DNA from: Lepidodermella squamata
Taxonomy: Eukaryota; Gastrotricha
Direction: 5' to 3'
Length of the DNA stretch: 64,000 nucleotides
NCBI GenBank assembly: GCA_047495785.1
Contig: JBLDXI010000024.1
Coordinates: forward strand, 1,364,001 to 1,428,000
The position numbers and the translations under genes are program-made. This document shows, in pieces, positions 1-10,567 of the stretch (positions within the stretch are counted from its first letter, which is position 1; the number at the start of each line of letters is the position of its first letter). Below the pieces are notes generated by a model. It made no database searches. It saw only the letters and a program-made list of their open reading frames with translations, and was not told where the DNA came from.

Positions 1-675
1 TGTCGCGCAGTTGTTGATTACCGTGGCGCGCGGGCGCGTCGCTTCACCTTTAAGAGCGAGTGGCCCAAAGCGGATTATTATAGGCTATTATATTATCGGC
101 CACCAGTGCGGGCGGGCGCGAGGCCTGCTCGCATTTTCCTATATCTACAGCATCAATCCTTTAGTCCTAAATGCTGTTTATTGTTTTGAGGCACTGTATT
201 ATGGATTTTTTGCCCATATATATATTATATTCCTTTCTATACACCACACCACCTGCAGATTGACTGCATTTTGCGGGTAGTTTCTGCGCTTTATTAGCTC
301 TTTATTAGCCTCGTAAATAATTAGGTGTCTGTCATAGGCTGGAGTATGATTTTTTTAAGCTGGAATACTCGTACTTGTACTGATTCCAAATACCGAATCA
401 GGATGAATACTATCATTTTGCCTTAGAATCAATCAAAGGACATAGTTGTTTTTAGCCAATTTTGGGCAAAATTACCAAAAAAAACCATTTGAAAATACTC
501 GTATTCGAATTTTATTTTTGTGAGACATTTTTTTATTACTATTCACTCTGCTTAATACTTTTTCCTAAAAAAAATTCACTGATTCCTGCGATCGTTCTAG
601 GGACGTTTTTCCAGTTCATTCGTCATATTTTACTGATATTTTTAGGAATTATTTTATCACAGCAGGTTGATTAAA
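1..675. other. no supported gene
   Basis: No convincing coding region is seen. Open frames here start at non-ATG codons or have AT-rich, low-information translations. A T-rich stretch ending in ATCACAG lies about 13 bases before the ATG at 676 and could be a splice or trans-splice acceptor. Confidence 0.5.
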
Positions 676-1107
676 ATGAAATCGCCTGCTATGCTGCTGC
701 CAGTCAAGATGACTGTTATCGATAGAAGTCGCCGGAAACACGATCTCGGCTTCTGTTACTCGTGCGTTAACGTGGCACTTTTCATGGTCTTCACAGCGCT
801 TGCCGCTTATTTCCTGCTGATCTTCTGCTCTAACCTACCCGGTACTTCATACTCGCCCTTTCAAAGCCAATCGTCAAACAACTCGCCCATCTTCTTTACC
901 GCCGTCCTCAAGCCGCGATTCGAGTCGGAAAAATCGGACAGCAGCAATAATGAGATGATCGCGATTTGGGGCCAGGTGATATTTCGCCGCGAGTGGATAT
1001 GGAACGTGAACCGCGATACGACGGTAATTGTCGATGAATCATCATCATCATCCTCATCTCACTCAACTTCACAACTTCTGCGGCAACTGCTCAAGCGGCT
1101 AAGGTGA
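676..1107 (+). CDS. putative small single-pass membrane protein
   Basis: This is an uninterrupted frame of 143 residues. A hydrophobic segment at about residues 30-52 (starting near VALFMVF) could span a membrane, preceded by a basic stretch (DRSRRKHD). The C-terminal half is Ser-rich (run of SSSSSSS) and ends in a basic Leu/Arg-rich tail. I recognise no family. An ATG at 676 was chosen because the frame before it only offers a TTG. A T-rich AG acceptor lies just upstream. GC content is higher than in the flanks, which supports coding. A multi-exon gene of which this is only one exon is possible. Confidence 0.4.
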   Translation: MKSPAMLLPVKMTVIDRSRRKHDLGFCYSCVNVALFMVFTALAAYFLLIFCSNLPGTSYSPFQSQSSNNSPIFFTAVLKPRFESEKSDSSNNEMIAIWGQVIFRREWIWNVNRDTTVIVDESSSSSSSHSTSQLLRQLLKRLR

Positions 1108-2525
1108 TGGCGTGTATCGCGAAGCTTTTTACCACCATAACACGCGATGACCTTGATCATTTTATTAATTATTATGCAAATTTTTAACGATTTCTGCTGG
1201 CCTGTTACCATCAGTGACGTGACATCTGCTGACTCCTTGTAAAATATCAACTTGATTTTAAATTTTTCCAGAAAATTTTCGAAAAATAAAAAAATTGCAA
1301 GAATCAATATCAGAGAGTCGTTTCCTTGAATTGAAGTTCGGTTATAGGAAATCGATTTCATCTTCCCGAATTCGAATCTATAATCGATTTGCGATTTTTG
1401 GATTCAGAAGCTCCAGAAACTGGAAATTGTCACTCATGAAAATTAAGGTGAAAGAATATATCCAACTGACAGGTAAATTAACGGTAAAATGGGCGTTTTC
1501 TGGCACAGGTTCGTCCACCCTTCGAATATTTCGAAATTTCGAAATTCATCGCTTTGGACTGTTTCGGGCTTATGACTGGCATGAAGCTGGATCCATGCTG
1601 ATGATTATACTATTTTTTTATCACATCACCTTGATTTTCGGCTATTTTTTAAATCAATAGCTCAATGGGCGCTTCAGCAAAAATGATTGAAATTAAATCA
1701 CGAAATAGAAATGTTTACTTTCTGAAATTTATTATTAAATAAATATCTAATTTCCCATACAATTTTGATGTGTCAAATAAATTCATTGCGATTTCGGCTT
1801 CAATATTCTGTGCAGATTTATGGCTCATTCAAGCAGCAATCTAAATTTATATGATGATGCGTTTTCTTTTAATGGACAATTTTTGTCGCTATCAGAACAG
1901 ACGGACAGGCGCATGACTGGATTTCAGCTGCGCACCTGGAATCGATTGATAAGAATACTTAATTGCCGTGATTGCTATAATAAAATGAGACGTTCTTTTT
2001 ATAGGCCAAGTCTTAAATGAAGCTTCCACCACGTGTTATTTCTCCACCTTAAAAAAACCAAGTTTCACCTGTATTTTTATTCGCGAATTTTCGCACGCAT
2101 GGTGACACATCAGACATGCGAATATTGATTATCTCCTATGAATCATTTTAGCGTTCTTCGTCCTACATAATAACATGTAATATTTGCCGGACAGAAATGA
2201 AGACAATGCAAAGTCGCGGTGTGTTTTGATAATGGAAAAAAATTGACTCGCACGTCACTTAAAAGAAGTCGGTTTCTCACCTTAGCTTCATTCCATGCCA
2301 GCCAATGACAATAGGAACGAAAAACTGCGCCAACCATTCTTCATTTTTTTCGAACGCTTATTCACCGTAACGAAGTGAATGTTTGCTTATAAAATATTAA
2401 AATCACTTGTTTTGATCGCCACTACGCAGTTGAGCGGTCTTGAATTCATTAATGGTTGATAAAAGTAAGACATCAGGTCAAATCAATCGCTCTTCGTTAT
2501 ACAACCCGTCCGTTGCAATAGTCTC
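1108..2525. other. no supported gene
   Basis: AT-rich sequence with several short open frames whose translations look like chance products. No RNA gene or repeat was recognised. Confidence 0.45.
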
Positions 2526-3734
2526 ATGGCGGATAAGTACAAAACAGAAATTTCTAGCATGTCGTTACATTATTCAAGCGTTGATATGGCAATCGAAGTA
2601 GCTCATCATAGATCGGCGATTTTCACGTTGAAACGGCTGGCGATTCTCATGTTCAGCCTAGTGGCGGTTACTATGGTTTTAGCTGTCAATACCCATATTT
2701 ACGCCACCAAAGTTTCAAGATACCTCTCGCGGCAAATCAGCCAGACTCACGTCGAAAGTCGCGAGCTAGTCATAGTCGACGTGTTCGACAATTCTGGCGA
2801 AGACTCCCAACCTGAGGCGATAAAGCAGCCAGAGATAACAACCACCTTAAAACCTGTAAAATCTACCATACCAGCTGCTTTGATGGAAATGTATTTCGCG
2901 AGAAGACGGGAACAGTTGTCGAAAGGCTGCGCGGTTTTCAACAAAGGCAAGTCACCCTACGATGACAAAAAAGCTATCGATGTCTCGTCTGAAGCGTTCA
3001 AACTTGCGGCGACTAATGTTGTAGTCGACACTCAACACAACGTGCTGTTCTGCTCGAGCCCTAAAGTGGCTAGCACGAGTTGGAAAAAGGTTTTCCTTAC
3101 CCTTGGGCCGAATAATTTCACGTCTCCAGACGAAATTTCGGACGACTACGTCTATTCCGATGCTGGAAAGCGGCATTTGAAGAAGCTTGCGTATTTCCCA
3201 GCTAAAGAGCAGTTGGAAATGTTGGCGAAATTTCAAAAAATTCTCTGGGTTCGAGACCCTTACCAGCGGGTGTTATCTGCTTATCGGTCGAAATTCCAGT
3301 CTGGCAGCGGCTACTACCCTGCTGTTTTCGGACGGGACATTATCCGCCGATTCCGCAAAAACGCAACGCCGCAAGAAATCGAAGCTGGAACCGACGTGAA
3401 ACTGAGTGAATTTCTTGAGTTCTTAGCTAGCGAGTACTCCCAGGGCTTCAGCGATGTTCACTGGCTCCAGCAGATGAAGTACTGCGGGGCGTGTGAGATT
3501 CCGTACGACTATATCGGAAAATTTGAAGGTTCAGCTTTACAGACTGAATCTGACTATGTTCTCGAAAAAACGACTGGCCGGCAAGATTTACACTTACCAG
3601 CCTATAAATTGATGAATACCTCATCCTCAACTTCAGTTTCTATCGACGGCATCCCTAAGAGGACCCTTAGAATTGTGACGCATGCTTATTCGGCTGATTT
3701 TGCCTTATTTTCATATATCAAACCCGACTTTTGA
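2526..3734 (+). CDS. carbohydrate sulfotransferase, HNK-1 (Sulfotransfer_2) family
   Basis: A 402-residue protein encoded without introns. It has the type II layout of Golgi sulfotransferases: a short cytoplasmic N-terminus, one membrane anchor at about residues 38-56, a Thr/Pro stem and a lumenal catalytic domain. The 5'-phosphosulfate loop is seen at about residues 176-186 (CSSPKVASTSW). The 3'-phosphate-binding motif is at about residues 240-253 (WVRDPYQRVLSAY). A conserved CGACEIPYDYIGKFE segment follows near residue 320. The family transfers sulfate from PAPS to glycan hydroxyls; the substrate here cannot be told. A second, spliced member lies at 31913-32980. The start is the first ATG of the frame and gives a proper anchor position. 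Confidence 0.9.
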   Translation: MADKYKTEISSMSLHYSSVDMAIEVAHHRSAIFTLKRLAILMFSLVAVTMVLAVNTHIYATKVSRYLSRQISQTHVESRELVIVDVFDNSGEDSQPEAIKQPEITTTLKPVKSTIPAALMEMYFARRREQLSKGCAVFNKGKSPYDDKKAIDVSSEAFKLAATNVVVDTQHNVLFCSSPKVASTSWKKVFLTLGPNNFTSPDEISDDYVYSDAGKRHLKKLAYFPAKEQLEMLAKFQKILWVRDPYQRVLSAYRSKFQSGSGYYPAVFGRDIIRRFRKNATPQEIEAGTDVKLSEFLEFLASEYSQGFSDVHWLQQMKYCGACEIPYDYIGKFEGSALQTESDYVLEKTTGRQDLHLPAYKLMNTSSSTSVSIDGIPKRTLRIVTHAYSADFALFSYIKPDF

Positions 3735-4090
3735 CAACCTGCTGCTTTCATTATAGTTAATGCAATAACTTCATTTATTTATTCTTTTTTCCGCAATTCG
3801 ACTATAAAAAATAATGACGAAATATAATGATGAATCATCCCGACGAGATCTTAGAAAATAAATTGATTGGTGCGAATAATTGTCTCCATATCAATTATGA
3901 AAATGCGTGTATCGATCCAGAACCGGTTTGCTACTTAATCCCTTTAAAATAAATTGGGAAATATAGCGATAGAAAAAAACAGTGGCATGCAGTGAATTTA
4001 CATTATTATTTTGATTAGATGAAGATGCTAGATCGTCTCCTATAGTTAATTATTAACCTGGAGAATGATTGAATTTGTAGAGCAACCTGG
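3735..4090. other. 3' intergenic spacer
   Basis: AT-rich spacer between the convergent sulfotransferase gene and the first minus-strand small secreted gene. Nothing coding was recognised. Confidence 0.5.
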
Positions 4091-4348
4091 CTACCTACGG
4101 CCAACGTTGTTACCGGCGATTGAAGCGACCTGCTTTTCATATAGATCAGGGCCTTTGAATTCGCCAGGGCTCATCGAGTAAAATTTGCTAGACTTACTAC
4201 CAAACGCACCTGGAAAAAATTGTTTAAGGAGGATTTTTTTATAATTTGTTTCTTTACTCTTTCGAGGAATTGCGATTCCATGTTCGATGAGGAAAATCAG
4301 AAAAATAGCGCAGATCATAGCAGATACAACAGTGTGGTGGCCACTCAT
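4091..4348 (-). CDS. small secreted protein, first of the minus-strand cluster
   Basis: The 85-residue open frame begins with a clear signal peptide (hydrophobic core MICAIFLIFLI, likely cleavage near residue 26). The product ends in NNVGRR, a Gly-Arg-Arg terminus of the kind seen in amidated peptide precursors, though a single copy proves nothing. The frame contains a perfect internal 3' splice site (TTTTTTCCAG) and a possible donor 48 bases before it. Removing that intron would keep the frame and give a two-exon gene of about 69 residues, with a phase-1 intron like its neighbours. No known family. It lies 109 bases downstream of the next gene of the cluster, on the same strand. Confidence 0.55.
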   Translation of the reverse strand: MSGHHTVVSAMICAIFLIFLIEHGIAIPRKSKETNYKKILLKQFFPGAFGSKSSKFYSMSPGEFKGPDLYEKQVASIAGNNVGRR

Positions 4349-4457
4349 TATTTTTTGTGGTTATATTGAGGATAAAAAATCGGTGTAATTCAAGAGGAAA
4401 AAATAGCATAATATTGGGGTCATTATTTTAAATTACGCATCGCTAACGCCCGCGGCT

Positions 4458-4964
4458 TCACTCGCTGTCATCGAAATTTGACAGTGACGAAAGAACTTCA
4501 TTCGACAACAAGTCAAATCGCTTGACAGCTGATAGCTTCTTCGGCCGACCGCCCCCGTACTGCTTTGTGTGATAGCTCAGCACCGGTATGCGCATGACAT
4601 CGTCGAAATTTTGCGACGGAGAATCCTCCTCGCGTAAAATCGAAACACCAGATCGCAGCTTGAGTTTTCGCAGTTCGGGAGCTAGAGTCGTTGGCTTGGC
4701 CTTCGGCTCTTCCTGTCGTTGAATCGCTCCAACTGCAGTTCTAAAGCCTAGAAATCTAGCAGCAGGTCGATCACTGTGGAAACTGCTAGATTCAGGTAAT
4801 TTCGCATCTTGAAAATGAGAAAGAAATTAGAAAAAATTGGTTATGAAAGATGAAAGCTGACTTCGTGATTGAGTATCAATTCCGCCCCTCCAAACGACAC
4901 CAGATCCAATAGCATCAGCCACCGCGAGAGTAAATGTTAAAGGAAGTAAAATTGAAGCTTTCAT
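4458..4964 (-). CDS. small secreted protein, two exons
   Basis: Exon 1 is 4862-4964, the intron 4808-4861 (54 bp, phase 1, ending TTTTCAAG) and exon 2 4458-4807, giving 150 residues. Exon 1 encodes a signal peptide (MKASILLPLTFTLAVADA). Exon 2 starts with an Asn-Ala-Lys-Leu-Pro stretch, then a basic/proline region (EEPKAKPTTLAPE) and an acidic C-terminus. The frame stays open through exon 2 only after splicing. The donor is GTCAGC, which is weaker than usual. No family recognised. The intron position and phase match the genes at 5180, 6398, 7127, 7954 and 11913. Confidence 0.65.
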
Positions 4965-5179
4965 TTCTTGTAATAAGAAAAATCATGAAAAATGACCAAG
5001 CTGAAACGCACTTTTCGCCAGTATCTAATGATCAAATTTGATATAGCTAATAAAAAATTGCATGTTCTCCCTCGTAGGATACTTTAATGTCTTTAGGAAT
5101 CAATAGAAACAACGTGCCAAAAATCGCTTTATTTTTTTTCTTTCGCTCAACAGTCGAGATTTGCAAATTAGATAGAGAC

Positions 5180-5767
5180 TCAATCATTCGAATACTCGAC
5201 GTCATCATCGCCGATAATCATGTTTTTGATGATTTTCTTACGTGACGTGCCTCGCTCGCTCGAATGGCTGGTTGCATCGTTTTCTCGCAAATGCCGAGCG
5301 CTGTTAGACACTGGAACGAGAATGATGCGGGCGGGATTCGCCGCTGATTCGGCTGATTCATCTGCTTCACCTGATGATGATGATGCTGACTTGATTAGCT
5401 CAGCATCTGGCGATACAGCGCTGCTATCTGTTGCCTGACCCCGAAAGCTCACGCGCGACTTGGCTAATGCGCTCGGAAATCGGTCTAGAAAAAAAATTAT
5501 CCCAACAATTTAAATTAGGTCACATAAATAGGACGATAAATTGTTTGTCTTTATATAAAAAAATCCATCTTAAAAATTGCATAAATTAAAAAATAAGAAA
5601 AATTATTAAATTAATAAGTTATTACCCAGAGAAGTTCTGCGAATAATTCGAGGTGAAAAATCTTGGCTATCGATATAGCCTTGGAAATTTTCACTCGCCA
5701 CAATGGCGAGAAAGGCCATGAAAACGCTGACCAGCAGGCAATGATGTAAATTAATTTTTTTCAACAT
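5180..5767 (-). CDS. small secreted protein, two exons (RFP..LAK motif)
   Basis: Exon 1 is 5626-5767, the intron 5485-5625 (141 bp, phase 1) and exon 2 5180-5484, giving 148 residues. The N-terminus has a hydrophobic signal segment (LLVSVFMAFLAIVAS). Just after the splice junction the protein reads RFPSALAKSRVSF, closely resembling RFPNELAKLRARF at the same place in the gene at 7127-7577. This is the best evidence that the two are paralogues. The rest is Ser/Ala-rich, probably disordered, with a basic patch (GTSRKKIIK) and an acidic end. Function unknown. Confidence 0.65.
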
Positions 5768-6397
5768 TATATGGTGAATTACGACCGTGTGGTCCCTATT
5801 TTCGACAAATGAAAAAAATTTCGTTAATGCGACGCGGCACGCAGAAGGCAATGTCACAAAATGCTTGTTATGAGCGCGAGGCGCGCGCGAAAAATCTATC
5901 GCCAATATGTCAAGCGATGCGTGAAAACTGCATTAGCATTAAACCCGTCATACGAAGATGCATCGAAATGTGTCGCCTTGTTCGTTCGGGATAAAATAAT
6001 TAATTTGCAGCGCAGTGATGATGAAAAGCTCGAAGCTTTTCCCTGCGAAATGTCCCAAGTGTACCCTGATGTGCATTCAGCAATAAAGAATCGTCTGCTC
6101 TTATTGCCAAAAAACCGCGAGCGTCATTTTGCTGAGTAGGTGTACGCCATTGGATTCAAATTAATCACTATAGAGTTATTTCCCGGGCCTTTGAAAGTCA
6201 CAGCATGTCGGATTAATCACCTTGGCTGGATCACAAATTCGCGATACAACACGAGGGTGTCAAATCTTTTTAGACGTATCATGATTAAATCCAATTATCA
6301 AAATTGCTTCCGCCCTTCTTTATAAATTGAAAAAGGGCGTGATGAGAAATAGTTTACGTAAACAAATCCACGCATTATCAATGTCTTATGTCTTATA
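5768..6397. other. spacer with one doubtful plus-strand ORF
   Basis: A 92-codon plus-strand ORF (5861-6139, ATG start) is present but has no recognisable family, signal peptide or splice partner. It is not annotated as a gene. The rest is AT-rich. Confidence 0.4.
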
Positions 6398-6708
6398 CTA
6401 AAATTGTCTTCCAGCTTTATTATTTTCGCTAATTGGCTTTGCCGTGCGGTGGAAGGTCATCATTGGCGAGACGACTTTATTGTTGGAACTTTTTGCTTTT
6501 TTGGCATGAGCTGCGGCAGCGATAACTCCAAAAATATTATCGTCATTAACAGCTTTTTCTGGAATAGCAAAGCCGTGAAGGCAATTAAATCGAAAATTTA
6601 ACTTTTACCAAATTTCCTTTGACGTAGCTTGGCCTCTTCGATCGGAGTTAAACTCAGGCAAGTGTTGATAAGGACCAGGACTACAACAAGCACAAGTGTG
6701 AAATTCAT
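6398..6708 (-). CDS. small secreted protein, two exons (EEAKLR motif)
   Basis: Exon 1 is 6609-6708, the intron 6559-6608 (50 bp, phase 1, ending CTATTCCAG) and exon 2 6398-6558, giving 86 residues. Exon 1 is a strong signal peptide (MNFTLVLVVVLVLINTCLS) followed by IEEAKLRQRKF. The gene at 7127 has KEQAKLRKQQ at the same distance from the same intron, so the exon ends align. The mature product is Ala/Lys/Asn-rich with no cysteines. It is probably a secreted peptide or small protein of unknown function. Confidence 0.7.
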
Positions 6709-7126
6709 GATCTCAAAAAGTGCGATTTTATTTCTCTGAGTAAAAAAAACAGAATAACGCAAAATTCTCATTTTTTAGTATCATTTGTCGCGAAGGCTTC
6801 TCCGAGATTAGGTGGACACGCCTTCGGGTATTAGATGGCTTATTTTGTTTACCAAAAAGTCCCATATAAAATCATTACGAAGGCCGCGAGTTGTTATTGA
6901 GAACTTGATTTGGCTGGCAAATAACGATCAAGAGGATTCTTGTTAAGATTCGAGCTTTCTGAGGCTATTTTTACACCCATAAGACAGAGTTGATAAGTCT
7001 TCTTATAACAAAACCTCGGGTAAAATCGGGAATTTACTTTCAAAAATAGTTTTTTTCTAAATCATTATCAGGTATAAAAAAACCGGGTAATCCCAAAGAA
7101 AGAAAAGGTAATTTGAAGTTTGGCTA

Positions 7127-7577
7127 CTACCAGTCATCAGATTCGAAAATTTCTCGCTGTATGGGTCTAATCTGCTTCAATTTCCCTGCCGAGTATCGCT
7201 GGCCAAGATCTCCAAAGGTTAGCGTGAATAGGCGAGATTCCTGCTGTTGTTGAGGCTGCGGCTGCGGCGGCTGCGGCGTCGTCGGCAATGTCGGCGGCGG
7301 CAATTTAGACACACTCGACACCGGCGGAGTGACCCCTTTTCCGGCGGCTTTCATTGCGAGAGAGCCGAATCGTGCGCGCAGTTTAGCGAGCTCATTCGGA
7401 AATCGCTCTGTATAAAAATTGATAATAATATTAAAAGATGATAAGAACTGCGGAAAAAGGGTTACCTTGTTGTTTTCGAAGCTTTGCCTGCTCTTTCGCG
7501 GTGAGTACCTTTGCCGATACGACACAGTGAATGATGAAAACGGTCGCGAGAGCAACAGAAATTTGAGATGAGTGCAT
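7127..7577 (-). CDS. small secreted protein, two exons (Gln/Pro-rich)
   Basis: Exon 1 is 7466-7577, the intron 7408-7465 (58 bp, phase 1) and exon 2 7127-7407, giving 130 residues. There is a signal peptide over about residues 1-22. KEQAKLRKQQ comes just before the junction and RFPNELAKLRARFGSLA just after. A central Pro/Gln tract (about residues 75-95) separates this from a C-terminal segment ending EIFESDDW. It shares its pre-junction motif with the gene at 6398 and its post-junction motif with the gene at 5180, linking all three. No known domain. Confidence 0.7.
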
Positions 7578-7953
7578 TTTTCTAAACTTTTTTTATTGAA
7601 ATTCTAGATTGCGGAATACATTTTTAAAGAATTTTATAATGATTCAGTTGTATTTCACAGGCGCTATTGTGGTGGTAATTCAATAACGCGGCCGGTAATT
7701 AGAGCATTATTTAGGTCGCCCTCAGCTTCAGATCGAGCGTGACATATTTCTCTGGATTTTTTATTGCGATTTAATGGAAAAAAATAAAAATTCATCGATA
7801 AATGCATGCAAAAAAGAAAATTCGATGTCCATAGAACCTCGAAAACTACGTTTCAAAATAGCGGAAGCATTAACGCCTCCTTAACCGGATGTAGATATTA
7901 GTTATTTATAGATATGATGAAACTGTCGTATATAGAGCAGAGCTTTTATACAT

Positions 7954-8233
7954 CTAGGCTCGGGCCTGTCTTGCGCGGATGGCGGATTTCAGTTGATTCT
8001 GACGCGCGATTTTCGGAAGCACTGACAGAGCGCCGAAGCGCATAAGCTTGCTGTGGACGGCTGGGAGGTCATCTGTTATTCAAGATTTATCAATCAGAAT
8101 TCAGCTAAAAAATGAGTTGTTTACCTCCTTCTCCCAAATTAACGGCTTTATTATCCGCGGGGGCCGCAGTGGCAAATCGGCTTAGAAGGCCGATAGTGAA
8201 AAGTACGGCTGAAATAAGGGCGAGAAATTTCAT
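7954..8233 (-). CDS. small secreted peptide, two exons
   Basis: Exon 1 is 8125-8233, the intron 8073-8124 (52 bp, phase 1, ending AATAACAG) and exon 2 7954-8072, giving only 75 residues. The signal peptide covers about residues 1-23 (cleavage near ATA-AP). After the junction the protein reads DDLPAVHSKLMRFGALS, which resembles the Pro-x-x-x-[AS]-Lys-Leu-x-x-Phe-Gly pattern of the 7127 gene. The C-terminus is basic (SAIRARQARA). An MRFG string is present but is not followed by a basic cleavage site, so an RFamide-type precursor is not supported. Confidence 0.65.
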
Positions 8234-9552
8234 TTTTTTGCGAAGGAAAACGTACTACTTTTCTATAATAAAGATAAAAATTCGGGAAAAATAGTCATTA
8301 AAACGCGCCATAAATAGTCTGCGGGAGTTGGCTATTCCAGATTGCCACTTGATCTTGGCTCAATGGCTCAATAAAAATTGAAAAAGTAGGGAGAGCTTTG
8401 ACGACAGGCGGGATTGAAATTAATACATCCGGAAAGGGGAACGAATTTCGATTTTTGCTATCACTGATCCTTTTAGTAGAGCTTAAGTAGTGGATAAGTC
8501 GTGTTCAAGTGTTTGCGTGATTGCAAATAAACGTGGCTTCCGATGCTTGAACAGAAAAAATGACCCACTCAAAATCTGATCCAGCAGACGCGGGTTTGCT
8601 CTGACTCAGAAATTTTCTTGAAACCGAACACACTTCCCACGCCATTTGAAGTTTTTCTCACTCATTTCAGTTGCCTGTCAAAATAGGAAAAAATCCGTCG
8701 GGAGATTTGTTATCGTTGATAATTATCCGTTAGATAAAGAATTAACGGTACTCACACTATTGCATTATTGCGGGGTAAATCGGAACTCTTTTATAGCTTT
8801 GCAGATGTAGATTGCTTTTATAAGCCGCTGAAATATGAAAACAAGGGTAAATGCGTAACATTCGCTGTCTTACCAGCCTTCGAATGGCGTAAAGCTTTGT
8901 GTAATCCGAGCGGTGGCCAATTTATTGAAAATCTAATAAGCAGTAAACCCCATCTGATGTCGATTTTTGTGACCCTAGCTAATAAAAATGAGACCGACCG
9001 ATGGAAATAAAATATTTTTTTTTTCAGAATTTTTCTTGACCCTTTCACGGCTGAATTTTACTCCAACAAGCAGAAAATTTCGACTTCGGCATCAGTATGC
9101 AATGTTAGGGACTTGTGCGTATATTTCCTTTTAGTTTCTGATTTCACTAAAGCTTTCAATCCCGCTAGAATATAGATTAATCCGGATGAATGATTCATAG
9201 AATTCGTAAGCCAGGCTACTATGTGCTGTCAGTTTTTCAGGAAACTTAGAAAAAAATCACCTGGCAATTTGTCAATTGGATCCTGCCGAATACGCCTCTG
9301 AAGTCAATAGAGCAGGCAAAATAGCTAAGACATTCGATGGAAGAAAATTAGAAGATCATTCATCGTTTCGGAATTTTAAAATTTGATTGCGTTTTCCGAA
9401 TGCGTTAAAGCAATTTGGGTTTCAGGTTACAGATTCCTGTAGCCGACATTCGAAAGTAGAACCTACAAACAGAGACAGGCGAAATCGTCAAATTTTTGGA
9501 ACAGCGACAAAGTCGAAATTCCGAAATAGGGGTCTTTCCCACTGTGAATAGG
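8234..9552. other. no supported gene
   Basis: Spacer between the small-gene cluster and the MITE. Two overlapping ORFs near 8.8-9.0 kb on opposite strands have no supporting features. Confidence 0.45.
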
Positions 9553-10065
9553 TTAACACTTTAACTGCCAAAAATAGACTGCGAGGTCCGATATTTGGGT
9601 CTAATTCCTGGGTCTGTCAAAAAGTCTTTTATTTCGGGTCAACGATGCGTCGAGGGGCAAAATGCCTGACGGCAAAGTGTAGGCCATGACCTGGCGGTTC
9701 TTTTGACACCGAATTCGGGGCCACAAGGTCTGAGCAGGTCATTGAAAATGACAGTGAAATAACGTCGAAAATTTTGGATTAGAGCCAAAAATCAGACCCA
9801 AGAATTGGACCTAATTATTAGACCCAGATTATGGCGCAACAATCGAAATTTCACTGTTTTTCAAGTTTGATTTCTGTGCGTTCCTTGAAGTCTTTGGCCC
9901 CAAATTCGGTGTCAAAAGAACCGCCAGGTCATGGCCTACACTTTGCCGTCAGGCATTTTGCCCCTCGACGCATCGTTGACCCGAAATAAAAGACTTTTTG
10001 ACAGACCCAGGAATTAGACCCAAATATCGGACCTCGCAGTCTATTTTTGGCAGTTAAAGTGTTAA
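9553..10065. mobile_element. piggyBac-like non-autonomous MITE
   Basis: A 505-bp element (9557-10061) has terminal inverted repeats of about 167 bp (9557-9723 and 9895-10061) that differ at about one position. It is flanked on both sides by TTAA (9553-9556 and 10062-10065). The tips read CACTTTAACTGCC. TTAA target duplication and CACTT-type tips fit the piggyBac superfamily. There is no coding capacity. The near-identity of the two arms suggests recent origin. Confidence 0.85.
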
Positions 10066-10567
10066 GTGGACAATGGATGACCGCTCTTTGGATGAAATTT
10101 GTCTTTTATTGAAAGTTGTTGTCCCTGCAACTGAATAAAAACAACAATAGGACGATACACCGGAATAATTACCCGGAATTTTTGATCTTATAAGAATTAT
10201 GGAAATATATAGGCGTCCAGCTCAACATTGAATCGGAATCAGCCGGAATATAGATCAATATAGGATGGATAGCAAAACTCGCAAGTAAAGGGTATATGCA
10301 AATGAGCGTCCAAAATCACCCGCTAACCACCGTCCACCTTAATGCGAAATGATTAAAATTTTCAAAAATCAGGAAAAATTCATATAATAGCCAAAGTTTG
10401 CAGATCATCAACAAATTATGTTCCTCAATTTGATCTAAAACATGATTTTTTTTATAAATCCAACGCTGATTTTTTATCATCGGAAAACATGGTTTCTTCT
10501 AACGTCTAAGTTTACCCCTCGCTACCGAAAAAAAAATCATTTTTATTCCTGAAAACTCAATCACGAA
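10066..10567. other. no supported gene
   Basis: AT-rich spacer between the MITE and the next minus-strand gene. Nothing recognised. Confidence 0.5.

Noticed and set aside
11-280. 89-codon frame at the window start
   Set aside because: Does not begin with ATG, no family, mixed composition; probably chance.
5861-6139. 92-codon plus-strand ORF between two minus-strand secreted genes
   Set aside because: Has an ATG but no signal peptide, no splice partner and no recognisable motif.
7954-8072. MRFG in the 75-residue secreted peptide as an RFamide neuropeptide
   Set aside because: The Gly is followed by Ala, not by a basic cleavage site, and there is only one copy.
8768-9048. Overlapping ORFs on both strands
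   Set aside because: Plus frame starts at a non-ATG codon; minus frame is a low-information shadow.
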